From positions 1-22,132 of the forward strand of contig JBGTCY010000165.1 of NCBI GenBank assembly GCA_041748615.1: a stretch of 22,132 nucleotides of DNA. Direction: 5' to 3'. Below, in pieces: positions 1-6,845 of the stretch. Origin of the DNA: JBGTCY01 sp041748615 (GTDB lineage: Bacteria > Bacteroidota > Bacteroidia > Chitinophagales > CAIOSU01). Under the pieces are notes generated by a model. The model had not been told where the DNA came from. It ran no database searches and saw only the letters and a list, made by a program, of their open reading frames with translations. Position numbers and translations under genes: made by a program. Each line of letters begins with the position of its first letter. Within the stretch, counting starts at the first letter, position 1.

Positions 1-366
1 ATGAAGATTACTAATCAGCAATTCGGGAATTTGTTCAATTTTCGCTTGTTCTTGTAACGCTTTTAAAATCACCTGCCGCATCCACCAGATGGCATAGAGC
101 CTGAAACTGACCATTTTGCTTTCATCAAAGCGGTGAGCCGCTTTCATCAGTCCGATTTTCGCATGAATAATCAATTCCTCATTCGACAAACCCTGATTAT
201 CATATTTTTCAGCAACGGTTTTCAGCGTGTTTGAATAAGCAGCGGAGAGTTGATTAAACGCCAGAAAATCTCCGGTCTGGAACCTGGCGCACAATTCCGG
301 TTCAGGATTTTTTTTGGATTTCCTTGAATTTATCGGAATCGGATTTCTGTTTTTTCCGGTTTTCAT
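1..366 (-). CDS. Sigma-70 family RNA polymerase sigma factor, N-terminal part (cut by window edge)
   Basis: The minus strand from ATG at 366 gives 122 codons that run off the left edge. Residues about 65-108 match sigma-70 region 2: a 'GLSNEELIIHAKIGLMKAAHRFDE' type segment, then 'YAIWWMRQVILKALQEQAKI', which keeps the tryptophan pair of region 2.3 and the basic helix used for -10 melting. The first 35 residues are basic and proline-rich with no recognisable region 1.1. It differs from housekeeping RpoD: region 2.1 lacks the usual NLRLV stretch, and the usual 'FSTYATWW' reads 'FRLYAIWW'. That suggests a secondary or decaying group 1/2-type factor. Regions 3 and 4 lie outside the window, so completeness is unknown. 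An 8-codon reading frame (389-363) ends in an ATGA overlap with this start. The gene diverges from parE, with the 367-731 intergenic region between them. Confidence 0.8.
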   Translation of the reverse strand, partial: MKTGKNRNPIPINSRKSKKNPEPELCARFQTGDFLAFNQLSAAYSNTLKTVAEKYDNQGLSNEELIIHAKIGLMKAAHRFDESKMVSFRLYAIWWMRQVILKALQEQAKIEQIPELLISNLH

Positions 367-480
367 AAGGCGAGAAGTTCTTGTATCATACGGGAATCAA
401 CTTAACGTGTTTCCACATGATACTATTATGTTATAAGTAAACTGGTTTGAAATTTCCAGAAGATACTCTGGGATTTTATG

Positions 481-550
481 AACAAACTCTTGTGCATATT
501 AATTCCGGTAAGCCTTTCAGCCTACCGGAGCGATTTGCTTAACATTGTAA
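481..550 (+). repeat. Copy A of an approximately 70-bp element shared by the parE and parC upstream regions
   Basis: Aligned with 3441-3509, this stretch keeps AACAAAC, TGTGCAT, AAGCCTTTCAGC and TTAACATTG in the same order with one small length difference. Roughly 70 percent of positions agree by eye. Copy A contains a 6-bp stem, CCGGTA (505-510) and TACCGG (523-528), with the conserved AGCCTTTCAG in the loop. It lies 181 bp before the parE ATG. It may be a dispersed repeat or a shared leader/control element. Confidence 0.6.
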
Positions 551-643
551 AACTTCAACCCTTTAATTCGTTTTGATAAGGTTATTTTAAAATATTTTTA
601 TTCAAAACAGCGGGAAAATCTAAATTTCGTATTCACGTTGATT

Positions 644-676
644 ACAGATTCCATCTCTTCAAGAGATGGAATCTGT
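644..676. repeat. Perfect 16-bp inverted repeat upstream of parE
   Basis: ACAGATTCCATCTCTT (644-659) is followed by a single C (660) and then its exact reverse complement (661-676). It ends 55 bp before the parE ATG. No T-run follows, so an intrinsic terminator is unlikely. An operator for a dimeric repressor, or a 5' UTR hairpin of the parE mRNA, fits better. Confidence 0.75.
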
Positions 677-731
677 GTGACAAAATATCCGCGACAATTT
701 TTGTGAACCTTTAGAAATTAAAATAAAAAAC

Positions 732-1028
732 ATGAGCGCATCCTATACAGAAGACGACATTAAATCCCTTGACTGGAAAGAGCATATCCGTCTGCGCCCC
801 GGCATGTATATCGGAAAATTAGGCGATGGTTCCGCGCCCGATGACGGCATTTACGTGTTGCTGAAAGAAACAGTTGACAACTCGATTGACGAATTCGTGA
901 TGGGCAACGGCAAAACGATTGACATCAATATCAAAGACAAAACCGTTACCGTGCGCGACTACGGACGCGGTATTCCGCTGGGTAAAGTGGTGGACTGTGT
1001 CTCCATCATCAATACCGGAGCGAAATAG
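732..1028 (+). CDS. ParE N-terminal fragment (GHKL ATPase, first half)
   Basis: This is what would be translated before the TAG: 98 residues. It contains the GHKL N-box (E46, D49, N50 in 'ETVDNSIDEF') that holds Mg-ATP and the G1 box 'DYGRGIP' (D77 to G80). It ends at 'NTGAK', just before the ATP lid. It lacks the G2 box and the transducer domain and should not bind ATP productively alone. The ATG at 732 fits the usual ParE N-terminus, in which a short acidic leader precedes 'LDWKEHIRLRPGMYIG'. No Shine-Dalgarno sequence precedes it, as is usual in this phylum. Confidence 0.6.
   Translation: MSASYTEDDIKSLDWKEHIRLRPGMYIGKLGDGSAPDDGIYVLLKETVDNSIDEFVMGNGKTIDINIKDKTVTVRDYGRGIPLGKVVDCVSIINTGAK
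1026..1028 (+). other. In-frame TAG stop codon within parE
   Basis: Codon 99 of the parE frame. The next codons, 'DTKAFKKSVGLNGVG', continue the conserved ATP-lid sequence in the same frame, so the disruption is a substitution and not an indel. No readthrough-promoting secondary structure is evident just downstream. Confidence 0.95.
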
Positions 1029-1067
1029 GACACCAAAGCTTTTAAGAAATCAGTCGGATTAAATGGC

Positions 1068-2579
1068 GTGGGTACCAAAGCGGTGAACGCGTTGTCAAGC
1101 TATTTCAAAATCGAGTCGTTTCGTGACGGGCAGACGAAATGTGCGGAGTTTGAAAACGGCAATATCCGCAAAGATTACAAACAACAGGAAAGTTCACAAC
1201 GCAAGGGAACGAAGGTGATTTTTATTCCCGATGAAAAGATGTTTCACAACTATAATTTCCGCACACAGCACGTGGAGCGGATGATGTGGAACTACGCTTA
1301 CCTCAATCCCGGACTCACAATCAATTTCAACGGTCAGCAGTTTTATTCTGAAAACGGATTGCTCGACCTGCTGAATGCAAACATGAGTGAGGAACCGCTC
1401 TACCCGATTATTCATATTAAAGATGAAGACATTGAAGTGGCGATTACACACACCAATTCTTATGGCGAAGAATACTATTCATTCGTCAACGGACAACACA
1501 CCACGCAGGGCGGTACGCATCAGGCGGCTTTCCGCGAGGCGTATGTGAAAACGGTGCGCGAGTTTTTCAAAAAAGATTATGACGCAGTGGACATCCGCAG
1601 TTCGATTGTGGCGGCAGTCAGCGTGAAGGTGATTGAACCGGTGTTTGAGTCGCAGACCAAGACCAAACTCGGCTCTCAGGAAATCGCTCCCGGTGGCGTT
1701 TCCATGAAAGCCTTTGTGACGGATTTTCTAAAAAAACATCTCGACAATTATTTACACAAGCATCCCCAGATAGCGGAAGCATTGCAGAAGAAAATCCTGC
1801 AAGCGGAGCGTGAACGCAAAGAGTTGTCGGGCATTCAGAAGCTCGCCCGCGAACGCGCGAAGAAAGCCAGCCTCCATAATAAGAAGCTGCGCGACTGCCG
1901 CATTCATTTCAATTCCAACGACCCGCGTAATCTCGAAACCACCATCTTCATCACCGAGGGCGACTCGGCATCCGGCTCGCTCACCACCGCCCGCGATGTG
2001 AACACACAAGCGATTTTCAGCCTGCGTGGCAAGCCGCTGAATTCCTACGGCTTGACGAAAAAAATCGTGTATGAAAATGAAGAATTCAACCTTTTGCAAT
2101 CAGCCCTCAACATCGAAGACGGCTTGGATGGTTTGCGCTACAACAACATCGTGATTTCCACCGATGCGGACGTGGACGGCATGCACATCCGCTTGCTGCT
2201 GATTACTTTCTTCCTCCAGTTTTTTCCTGATTTGGTAAAAAATAATCACCTCTATGTGTTGCAGACGCCCCTCTTCCGTGTGCGCGACAAAAAGGAAACT
2301 TTCTATTGCTACAATGAAACGGAAAAACAGGAAGCCATCCGCAAGCTGAAAGGCAAACCTGAAATCACGCGCTTCAAAGGATTGGGTGAAATTTCACCGG
2401 ACGAGTTCAAGCAGTTCATCGGTCCCGACATCCGCTTGGATCCCGTCAGCATCGGGCATGAGGAAAAGGTGCAGCAACTCTTAGATTTCTACATGGGGAA
2501 AAACACTCCCGACCGGCAGGAGTTTATCATTGAAAATCTGAAATACGAAAAGGATGTGGAGTTGGCGGAGGTGAATTGA
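1068..2579 (+). CDS. ParE C-terminal fragment (end of ATPase, transducer, TOPRIM)
   Basis: This is the open frame after the TAG, drawn from a GTG (codon 113 of parE) that is normally an internal valine of 'GVGTKAVNALS', the G2 box. No ATG lies between the TAG and this point, so independent initiation is doubtful. In parE numbering the TOPRIM signatures are EGDSASGS, starting at E409, and DADVDG, with D478, D480 and D482 for metal binding. 'RFKGLGEI' near the C-terminus is the conserved GyrB/ParE tail motif. The end at TGA 2579 is natural. Forms with an intact ATPase need the upstream fragment. Confidence 0.6.
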   Translation: MGTKAVNALSSYFKIESFRDGQTKCAEFENGNIRKDYKQQESSQRKGTKVIFIPDEKMFHNYNFRTQHVERMMWNYAYLNPGLTINFNGQQFYSENGLLDLLNANMSEEPLYPIIHIKDEDIEVAITHTNSYGEEYYSFVNGQHTTQGGTHQAAFREAYVKTVREFFKKDYDAVDIRSSIVAAVSVKVIEPVFESQTKTKLGSQEIAPGGVSMKAFVTDFLKKHLDNYLHKHPQIAEALQKKILQAERERKELSGIQKLARERAKKASLHNKKLRDCRIHFNSNDPRNLETTIFITEGDSASGSLTTARDVNTQAIFSLRGKPLNSYGLTKKIVYENEEFNLLQSALNIEDGLDGLRYNNIVISTDADVDGMHIRLLLITFFLQFFPDLVKNNHLYVLQTPLFRVRDKKETFYCYNETEKQEAIRKLKGKPEITRFKGLGEISPDEFKQFIGPDIRLDPVSIGHEEKVQQLLDFYMGKNTPDRQEFIIENLKYEKDVELAEVN

Positions 2580-2593
2580 GGCTTTTCGAGTTG

Positions 2594-2629
2594 TTTCTAA
2601 TTGTTGCTATTTTTAACAACAATTAGAAA
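2594..2629. terminator. Likely bidirectional terminator between parE and the HepT-like gene
   Basis: A perfect 13-bp stem, TTTCTAATTGTTG (2594-2606) and its complement (2617-2629), surrounds a 10-nt loop. It begins 15 bp after the parE stop, between two convergent genes. The stem is AT-rich and there is no long T-run after it, so termination strength is uncertain. Confidence 0.6.
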
Positions 2630-2682
2630 TGATAAGTTATACATCCCTTAAGCTAAATGAGCAGTAATAGTCGTGGTGATTA

Positions 2683-3030
2683 TTAAAATTCCTGTTGCTC
2701 AATCAATTTACTTATTTGCTTTTTGAACTCCGGAATAACCGCAGTAGCAGTATTCCATAGCAACGGAATATCAACAGAAAAATAACCATGAATAAGCCTG
2801 TTTCTCATGCCGATAGCTTTATGCCATTCGACCTCGGTATGTTTATCTAAAAAATCAGTTGGTATTTTATTACATGCTTCACCGATGATTTCGATATTTC
2901 GCTCGACCGCTTCCTTCATCATCGTATTTCCGGTAAAATCTTCATAAGACACTCCGTCAACATATTGCCCGATGCGTGTGCAGGCGTCTTGTATGTCTTG
3001 CAGCAATAGTAAAATCGGTCTGTCAGACAT
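2683..3030 (-). CDS. HepT-like ribonuclease toxin (HEPN, DUF86)
   Basis: This 115-residue all-helical protein carries the HEPN RNase signature RX4HXY: R76, H81 and Y83 in 'RNRLIHGYF'. In characterised HepT proteins R and H form the RNase site at the dimer interface, and the tyrosine is AMPylated by the MntA partner, which blocks toxicity. The length is usual for the family, and all key residues are present, so it could be active. The start overlaps the end of the upstream MntA-like gene by 8 bp, which indicates one transcript and translational coupling. It ends in TAA, convergent with parE. Family assignment is strong. The toxin role is inferred from the family and the gene pair. Confidence 0.88.
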   Translation of the reverse strand: MSDRPILLLLQDIQDACTRIGQYVDGVSYEDFTGNTMMKEAVERNIEIIGEACNKIPTDFLDKHTEVEWHKAIGMRNRLIHGYFSVDIPLLWNTATAVIPEFKKQISKLIEQQEF

Positions 3031-3316
3031 AGACGAGTTTATCTTTCAGATAGTTCCATTGCCGCTCTTTCAGCGAACGCTTGGTAATCAAATCCACTTT
3101 TTTACCCAAAAGAACTTCAAGTTCATCCGCTAACGCTAAAAATGTCAAAACATCAGAGGATGTGAAATCCACAAGGATGTCAATATCACTTTCCATCGCA
3201 TTGAAATCATCACGCGTAGCAGAACCGAACAGCGCAAGGCTCGCGATAGGGTATTTTTCTTTGAGCCCCGGAGAAACAGACTTTAGAGTATCAATTAATT
3301 TTACCTGAGTTTTCAT
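3023..3316 (-). CDS. MntA-like minimal nucleotidyltransferase antitoxin
   Basis: This 97-residue MNT-fold protein has 'LFGSATRDDF' followed by 'SDIDILVDF'. The GS pair (G31, S32), the metal ligands D44 and D46, and the third acidic residue D75 ('KKVDLIT') are all present. The spacer between GS and DxD is 11 residues, one more than the usual 10. MntA enzymes use ATP to AMPylate the tyrosine of their HepT partner and so act as enzymatic antitoxins. Antitoxin-first order with an 8-bp overlap to the HepT-like gene matches known operons. It is divergent from parC, sharing the 3317-3597 region. Confidence 0.87.
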   Translation of the reverse strand: MKTQVKLIDTLKSVSPGLKEKYPIASLALFGSATRDDFNAMESDIDILVDFTSSDVLTFLALADELEVLLGKKVDLITKRSLKERQWNYLKDKLVYV

Positions 3317-3440
3317 TTTATCATATTTCCAGTTTGATAAAGATAAACACTATTATAAAAAACGGTCCGCAAAGTCAAAGCAAGTGGATTGCGAATGAAT
3401 TTTATAAAACTTACCTGCATATTGAAGTGGCATTTTTATC

Positions 3441-3509
3441 AACAAACCCCTGTGCATTTCAAGCCCCGCAAGCCTTTCAGCTTAACGGCTTAAAGGTTTA
3501 ACATTGCAA
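3441..3509 (+). repeat. Copy B of the approximately 70-bp element, upstream of parC
   Basis: This matches 481-550 in order and spacing (AACAAAC, TGTGCAT, CAAGCCTTTCAGC, TTTAACATTG). Here a different hairpin is possible: CTTTCAGC (3474-3481) and GCTTAAAG (3488-3495), with seven of eight pairs and a 6-nt loop. It lies 88 bp before the parC ATG. The copies are direct repeats about 2.96 kb apart that bracket parE and the toxin-antitoxin module. Confidence 0.6.
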
Positions 3510-3513
3510 TATC

Positions 3514-3590
3514 AGTTTTAAGTCTGGAGTTTTCAGTTTTAGGCAACCTGCCCCCAACTTTAAACTAAACTGAAAACAGAAAACTGTAGA
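3514..3590. repeat. Heptamer-periodic inverted repeat just upstream of parC
   Basis: The stretch divides into eleven 7-bp units in one phase: AGTTTTA, AGTCTGG, AGTTTTC, AGTTTTA, two unlike units, AACTTTA, AACTAAA, CTGAAAA, CAGAAAA, CTGTAGA. The right half is the reverse complement of the left-half theme. An 11-bp perfect arm pair (3529-3539 with 3567-3577) is nested in a 7-bp pair (3513-3519 with 3580-3586). It ends 7 bp before the parC ATG, so the parC mRNA leader would fold over the start. Confidence 0.7.
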
Positions 3591-3597
3591 TTAACGA

Positions 3598-6537
3598 ATG
3601 GCAAAAAAACAACCCAAAGAAAACAAACCTAACAACGAACACGACCCGGAAATGAACGGCAGCGGTCAGAATGGCAACGGTCATCTGCAAAATGTCGTGC
3701 AGGTATCGGGCATGTACAAAGAGTGGTTTTTGGATTATGCTTCATACGTTATCCTCGAGCGCGCGGTGCCGCACATCCATGACGGACTGAAACCCGTGCA
3801 GCGCAGAATTTTACATTCGCTCTATGAAATGGATGACGGGCGTTTTCACAAGGTGGCGAACGTGATTGGCAACACAATGAAATTTCACCCGCATGGCGAT
3901 GCCTCGATTGGCGATGCGATGGTGCAAATCGGTCAGAAAAACCTGCTGCTTGATACGCAGGGAAACTGGGGCAATATCTACACGGGCGACAGCGCTGCCG
4001 CTCCGCGCTATATCGAAACGCGCCTTTCGAAATTCGCGCTCGATGTGGTGTTTAATCCCAAAACCACCATCTGGCAGGCATCTTATGATGGACGCGCGAA
4101 AGAGCCGGTTACGCTGCCGGTGAAGTTTCCGCTCGTGCTGGCGATGGGCGCTGAAGGTATCGCGGTGGGATTAGCGTGCAAAATTCTTCCCCACAATTTC
4201 ATCGAACTGATTGACGCGAGCATTAAGGTGCTGAAAGGCAAGAAACCGAAAATTTTCCCCGACTTCGCTACGGGCGGATTAGCTGATTTCACCGACTACA
4301 ATGACGGCTTGCGGGGCGGCAGAATTAAAGTACGCGCGCGCATCAAAGAGTTGGATAAACGCACGCTGGTGATTACGGAAATTCCGTTTGGAACGACTAC
4401 GCTCTCACTCATTGACAGCATTTTGAAAGCCAACGATAAAGGCAAAATCAAAGTGAAGAAAGTGGAAGACAACACGGCTGAACATGTGGAAGTGATGGTA
4501 CATCTCGCACCCGGCACTTCGCCCGACAAAACAGTTGACGCGCTCTACGCTTTCACCGATTGCGAGGTGAGTATTTCACCCAACACCTGCGTGATTGAAA
4601 ACGACAAGCCCCGCTTCATGGGCGTGAGCGAAATCCTGCAACTGTCCACCGAGCGCACGCTCAATTTACTGCGGCAGGAGTTGGAAATCAAAAAGAACGA
4701 ACTCGAAGAGCAGTGTCATTTTGCTTCGCTCGAAAAAATATTTATTGAAAAACGCATTTACCGCGACATCGAAGAATGTGAAACATGGGAAGCGGTCATT
4801 GAAGCCATTCGCAAAGGACTGAAACCGTATGTGAAAAAATTCATCCGTGAAGTAACGGATGACGACATCACGCGGCTCACGGAAATCCGCATCAAGCGTA
4901 TCTCCAAATTCGACAGCAAAAAAGCGGATGACGACATCAAAAAGTTGGAAGAAGATTTAGCGCAGACGAAACATCATCTCGCGCACCTCACTGATTTTGC
5001 GATTACTTATTTTGAAAACCTGAAAGAAAAATACGGCAAGGGCAGGGAGCGCAAAACGGAAATCCGCTCGCTCGACACGATTAACGCGGTGGCGGTGGCG
5101 ATGGAAAACGTGAAGCTCTACATGAACCGCGAAGATGGTTTCATCGGCTTTGGGTTGAAGAAAGACGAGTTCGTGCAGGATTGTTCGGACATTGACGACA
5201 TCATTGCTATTTGTGCTGACGGCAAATTCAAAGTGGTGAAAGTCGCGGAGAAAGTATTCATCGGTAAAAATATTATCCATGCTGCAGTGTGGAAGAAAAG
5301 CGATGAGCGCACGGTCTATAACTGCGTGTATAAAGATGGCAGCTCCGGTAAAAGTTTTGTGAAGCGTTTCAACGTGACGGGCGTCACCCGCGACAAAGAG
5401 TATGACGTAACGAAAGGCGCAAACGGCTCGAAATTGCATTATCTCACCGCCAACCCCAACGCGGAGTCCGAAGTGATTACGGTGAATTTAGACAGCCGCA
5501 GTTCCGCCCGCATCAAGGAATTTGATTTCGATTTTTCCACGCTTGAAATTAAAGGGCGTGGCGCTATGGGCAACACGCTCACGAAATATCCTATCCGCAA
5601 AGTCATCCGCAAGTCGGGCGGGCACTCCACCTTGGGCGGCATCAATGTTTGGTTCGATGACGCAGTCGGTCGTTTGAATACGGATGATCGAGGAAAACTG
5701 TTGGGTAACTTTTCGGGTGATGACAAAATATTGGCGATTTACAAAGACGGCACTTTCGAACTCACAACTTTCGAACTCACGAACCGCTACGAGCCGAATG
5801 ATGTGTTGATTGTAGAAAAATTTATTCCGGAAAAACCGGTTGCCGTGGTGTATTATGAAGGCGAAAAGCAAAACTATTTTGTGAAACGCTTTTTGATTGA
5901 AACGAAAACTATCGGTGAACAATTAAAATTCATCGGGGATGCTAACGGCTCAAAGTTGTTGGTTGTTTCCACCGGAAAAAATCCGGTCGTTGAAGTGTCC
6001 ACAAAGCAAGGAAAAGACCAATTAAATTTAGAAGAGTTCATTGATGTGAAAGGCTGGAAAGCGCTCGGCAACCGCCTGAGCATGGGAAAGGTGAACAGCG
6101 TGAAGTTGGTGAGTGAGGAAGTGGTTGTTCCTGTGGAACAGTCCATAGTCCATAGTCCACAGTCCATGGAGGAGGGGTTGGACGACAGACCACGGACGAC
6201 AGACGACAGTGTGAAGTCAGCAGTAGGCAGTGGGCAATCGGCTAAAAAAACAGGAGATTTATTTGCCGATGAAAATGAAGCGGTGAATCCGGAGAAAAAA
6301 GGAGCGGCTGCAAAAGAGAAAGCTGTTGATGTAAAAAAAGAGCTACCCGCGAAAACCGTTAAGTCTGAGAAAGTGGAAAAGCCGCAGAAGAAAACAACAA
6401 AAGCGGATGAAACTTCCAAAGACAAAATCGAAATCGGCAGCGAATTGGAATGGGATTTCGGCAAGCCGCCCGCTAAGTTTGCTGACAAGAAAAAGAAACC
6501 GAAAAAGGGGAAGGAGGGGATGGGGAGTTTGTTTTGA
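3598..6537 (+). CDS. parC: DNA topoisomerase IV subunit A (ParC)
   Basis: ParC is the DNA breakage-reunion subunit that works with ParE to unlink replicated chromosomes. The protein has 979 residues. 'MYKEWFLDYASYVILERAVP' opens the winged-helix domain. 'HPHGDASIGDAM' (98-108) is the DNA-gate helix, and Y138 in 'AAPRYIETR' is the catalytic tyrosine that attacks DNA. A coiled-coil tower follows (about 355-480), then a beta-pinwheel C-terminal domain without a GyrA box. The last 140 residues are a low-complexity, lysine-rich tail ending 'GKEGMGSLF'. Part of that tail (residues about 848-882) is encoded by heptamer-repeat DNA. The position equivalent to GyrA Ser83 is A102 and the Asp87 equivalent is D106, which I recall as normal for this phylum's ParC. 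The reading frame is intact. ATG 3598 is preceded by the heptamer hairpin. Confidence 0.95.
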   Translation: MAKKQPKENKPNNEHDPEMNGSGQNGNGHLQNVVQVSGMYKEWFLDYASYVILERAVPHIHDGLKPVQRRILHSLYEMDDGRFHKVANVIGNTMKFHPHGDASIGDAMVQIGQKNLLLDTQGNWGNIYTGDSAAAPRYIETRLSKFALDVVFNPKTTIWQASYDGRAKEPVTLPVKFPLVLAMGAEGIAVGLACKILPHNFIELIDASIKVLKGKKPKIFPDFATGGLADFTDYNDGLRGGRIKVRARIKELDKRTLVITEIPFGTTTLSLIDSILKANDKGKIKVKKVEDNTAEHVEVMVHLAPGTSPDKTVDALYAFTDCEVSISPNTCVIENDKPRFMGVSEILQLSTERTLNLLRQELEIKKNELEEQCHFASLEKIFIEKRIYRDIEECETWEAVIEAIRKGLKPYVKKFIREVTDDDITRLTEIRIKRISKFDSKKADDDIKKLEEDLAQTKHHLAHLTDFAITYFENLKEKYGKGRERKTEIRSLDTINAVAVAMENVKLYMNREDGFIGFGLKKDEFVQDCSDIDDIIAICADGKFKVVKVAEKVFIGKNIIHAAVWKKSDERTVYNCVYKDGSSGKSFVKRFNVTGVTRDKEYDVTKGANGSKLHYLTANPNAESEVITVNLDSRSSARIKEFDFDFSTLEIKGRGAMGNTLTKYPIRKVIRKSGGHSTLGGINVWFDDAVGRLNTDDRGKLLGNFSGDDKILAIYKDGTFELTTFELTNRYEPNDVLIVEKFIPEKPVAVVYYEGEKQNYFVKRFLIETKTIGEQLKFIGDANGSKLLVVSTGKNPVVEVSTKQGKDQLNLEEFIDVKGWKALGNRLSMGKVNSVKLVSEEVVVPVEQSIVHSPQSMEEGLDDRPRTTDDSVKSAVGSGQSAKKTGDLFADENEAVNPEKKGAAAKEKAVDVKKELPAKTVKSEKVEKPQKKTTKADETSKDKIEIGSELEWDFGKPPAKFADKKKKPKKGKEGMGSLF
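6140..6243 (+). repeat. Three consecutive heptanucleotide arrays inside parC
   Basis: Four units of AGTCCAT (6140-6167, one variant) are followed by a 13-nt spacer. Then come nine units in one phase (6181-6243): GACGACA four times (one variant), one irregular unit, GTCAGCA, GTAGGCA, GTGGGCA, ATCGGCT. Three different heptamer themes share one period. Because 7 is not a multiple of 3, the encoded peptide (residues about 848-882) shows no simple repeat, yet the frame is kept. Confidence 0.85.
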
Positions 6538-6617
6538 ATAATCAATAGTAAAGCAAAATATCAGGATATAAGATTTCAAATTTTAATTGGATATTCTGAG
6601 TTTACTAACTTTAGAAC

Positions 6618-6845
6618 ATGAACCTTCTCGAAAGAATTACTATAGACCCAAATATCTGTCATGGCAAGCCTTGTATCAGAAATATGCGCTGGCCCGTTGA
6701 GGTGATATTGGATATGTTGAGTTCGGAAATGACTTTCGATGAAATTCTGGAAGATCACCCGGAATTGGAAAAAGAAGATATTCTGGCTTCACTCCATTTT
6801 GCTAAAATACTATCGTCCGGCAAGTCGCTTAAAGAAGTAAGTTGA
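6618..6845 (+). CDS. DUF433 family antitoxin
   Basis: The 75-residue protein follows the DUF433 pattern along its whole length: 'ITIDPNICHGKPCIRN' near the N-terminus (7-22), a helix-turn-helix-like 'VEVILDMLSSEMTFDEILEDHPEL', and 'ILASLHFA' at the end of the domain. DUF433 proteins are usually DNA-binding antitoxins paired with a PIN-like DUF5615 toxin, as here. The stop TGA (6843-6845) overlaps the ATG of the next gene by one base, so the two are co-translated. It lies 80 bp after parC on the same strand, so some readthrough from parC is possible. No clear promoter was found. Confidence 0.9.
   Translation: MNLLERITIDPNICHGKPCIRNMRWPVEVILDMLSSEMTFDEILEDHPELEKEDILASLHFAKILSSGKSLKEVS

Larger units (their letters stand above)
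367..731. promoter_or_regulatory. Divergent intergenic region between the sigma factor gene and parE
   Basis: These 365 bp carry no credible gene. They hold a 70-bp element shared with the parC upstream region (481-550) and a perfect 16-bp inverted repeat (644-676). A weak match to the Bacteroidota -7 box TAnnTTTG (one mismatch, AATTTTTG) lies at 696-703, about 29 bp before the parE ATG. A -33 box in register would overlap the right arm of the palindrome. No promoter is assigned firmly. Confidence 0.4.
732..2579 (+). pseudogene. parE: DNA topoisomerase IV subunit B (ParE), whole reading frame interrupted by an in-frame TAG
   Basis: ParE supplies the ATPase and TOPRIM parts of topoisomerase IV, which decatenates daughter chromosomes together with ParC. 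Reading through codon 99 (TAG, 1026-1028), the frame from ATG 732 to TGA 2579 is continuous and family-like. It covers 615 residue positions, close to the usual length of Bacteroidota ParE, and lacks the large TOPRIM insertion seen in many GyrB proteins. The TAG sits where family members have tyrosine, in an AKYDTKAFK context, so one base (TAT or TAC to TAG) explains the break. Nothing else in the gene looks decayed. Possible readings are a sequencing or assembly error, a suppressed stop, or recent inactivation with another copy elsewhere. The ParE identity is firm; whether the gene is truly broken is open. Its partner parC lies downstream, beyond the HepT/MntA module. Confidence 0.9.

Noticed and set aside
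644..676. Intrinsic terminator
   Set aside because: No T-run on either side and no gene reading toward it from upstream on the plus strand.
1026..1028. TAG reassigned to an amino acid in this organism
   Set aside because: The NmrA-like gene ends naturally at TAG (14068-14070) right after a family-like C-terminus, and reading through would add only eight residues before TGA. No other conserved frame here carries an internal TAG; the one in the DUF486 gene follows a frameshift.
4957..5439. 160-residue minus-strand frame inside parC
   Set aside because: It lies wholly opposite conserved ParC sequence and has the composition of a reverse-frame artefact.
6140..6243. CRISPR array
   Set aside because: Units are 7 bp, contiguous and without spacers, and lie in an open parC frame.
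5874..6545. 223-residue minus-strand open frame opposite the parC tail
   Set aside because: Shadow of the low-complexity lysine-rich parC tail; its own sequence is Ser/Phe-rich without any domain.
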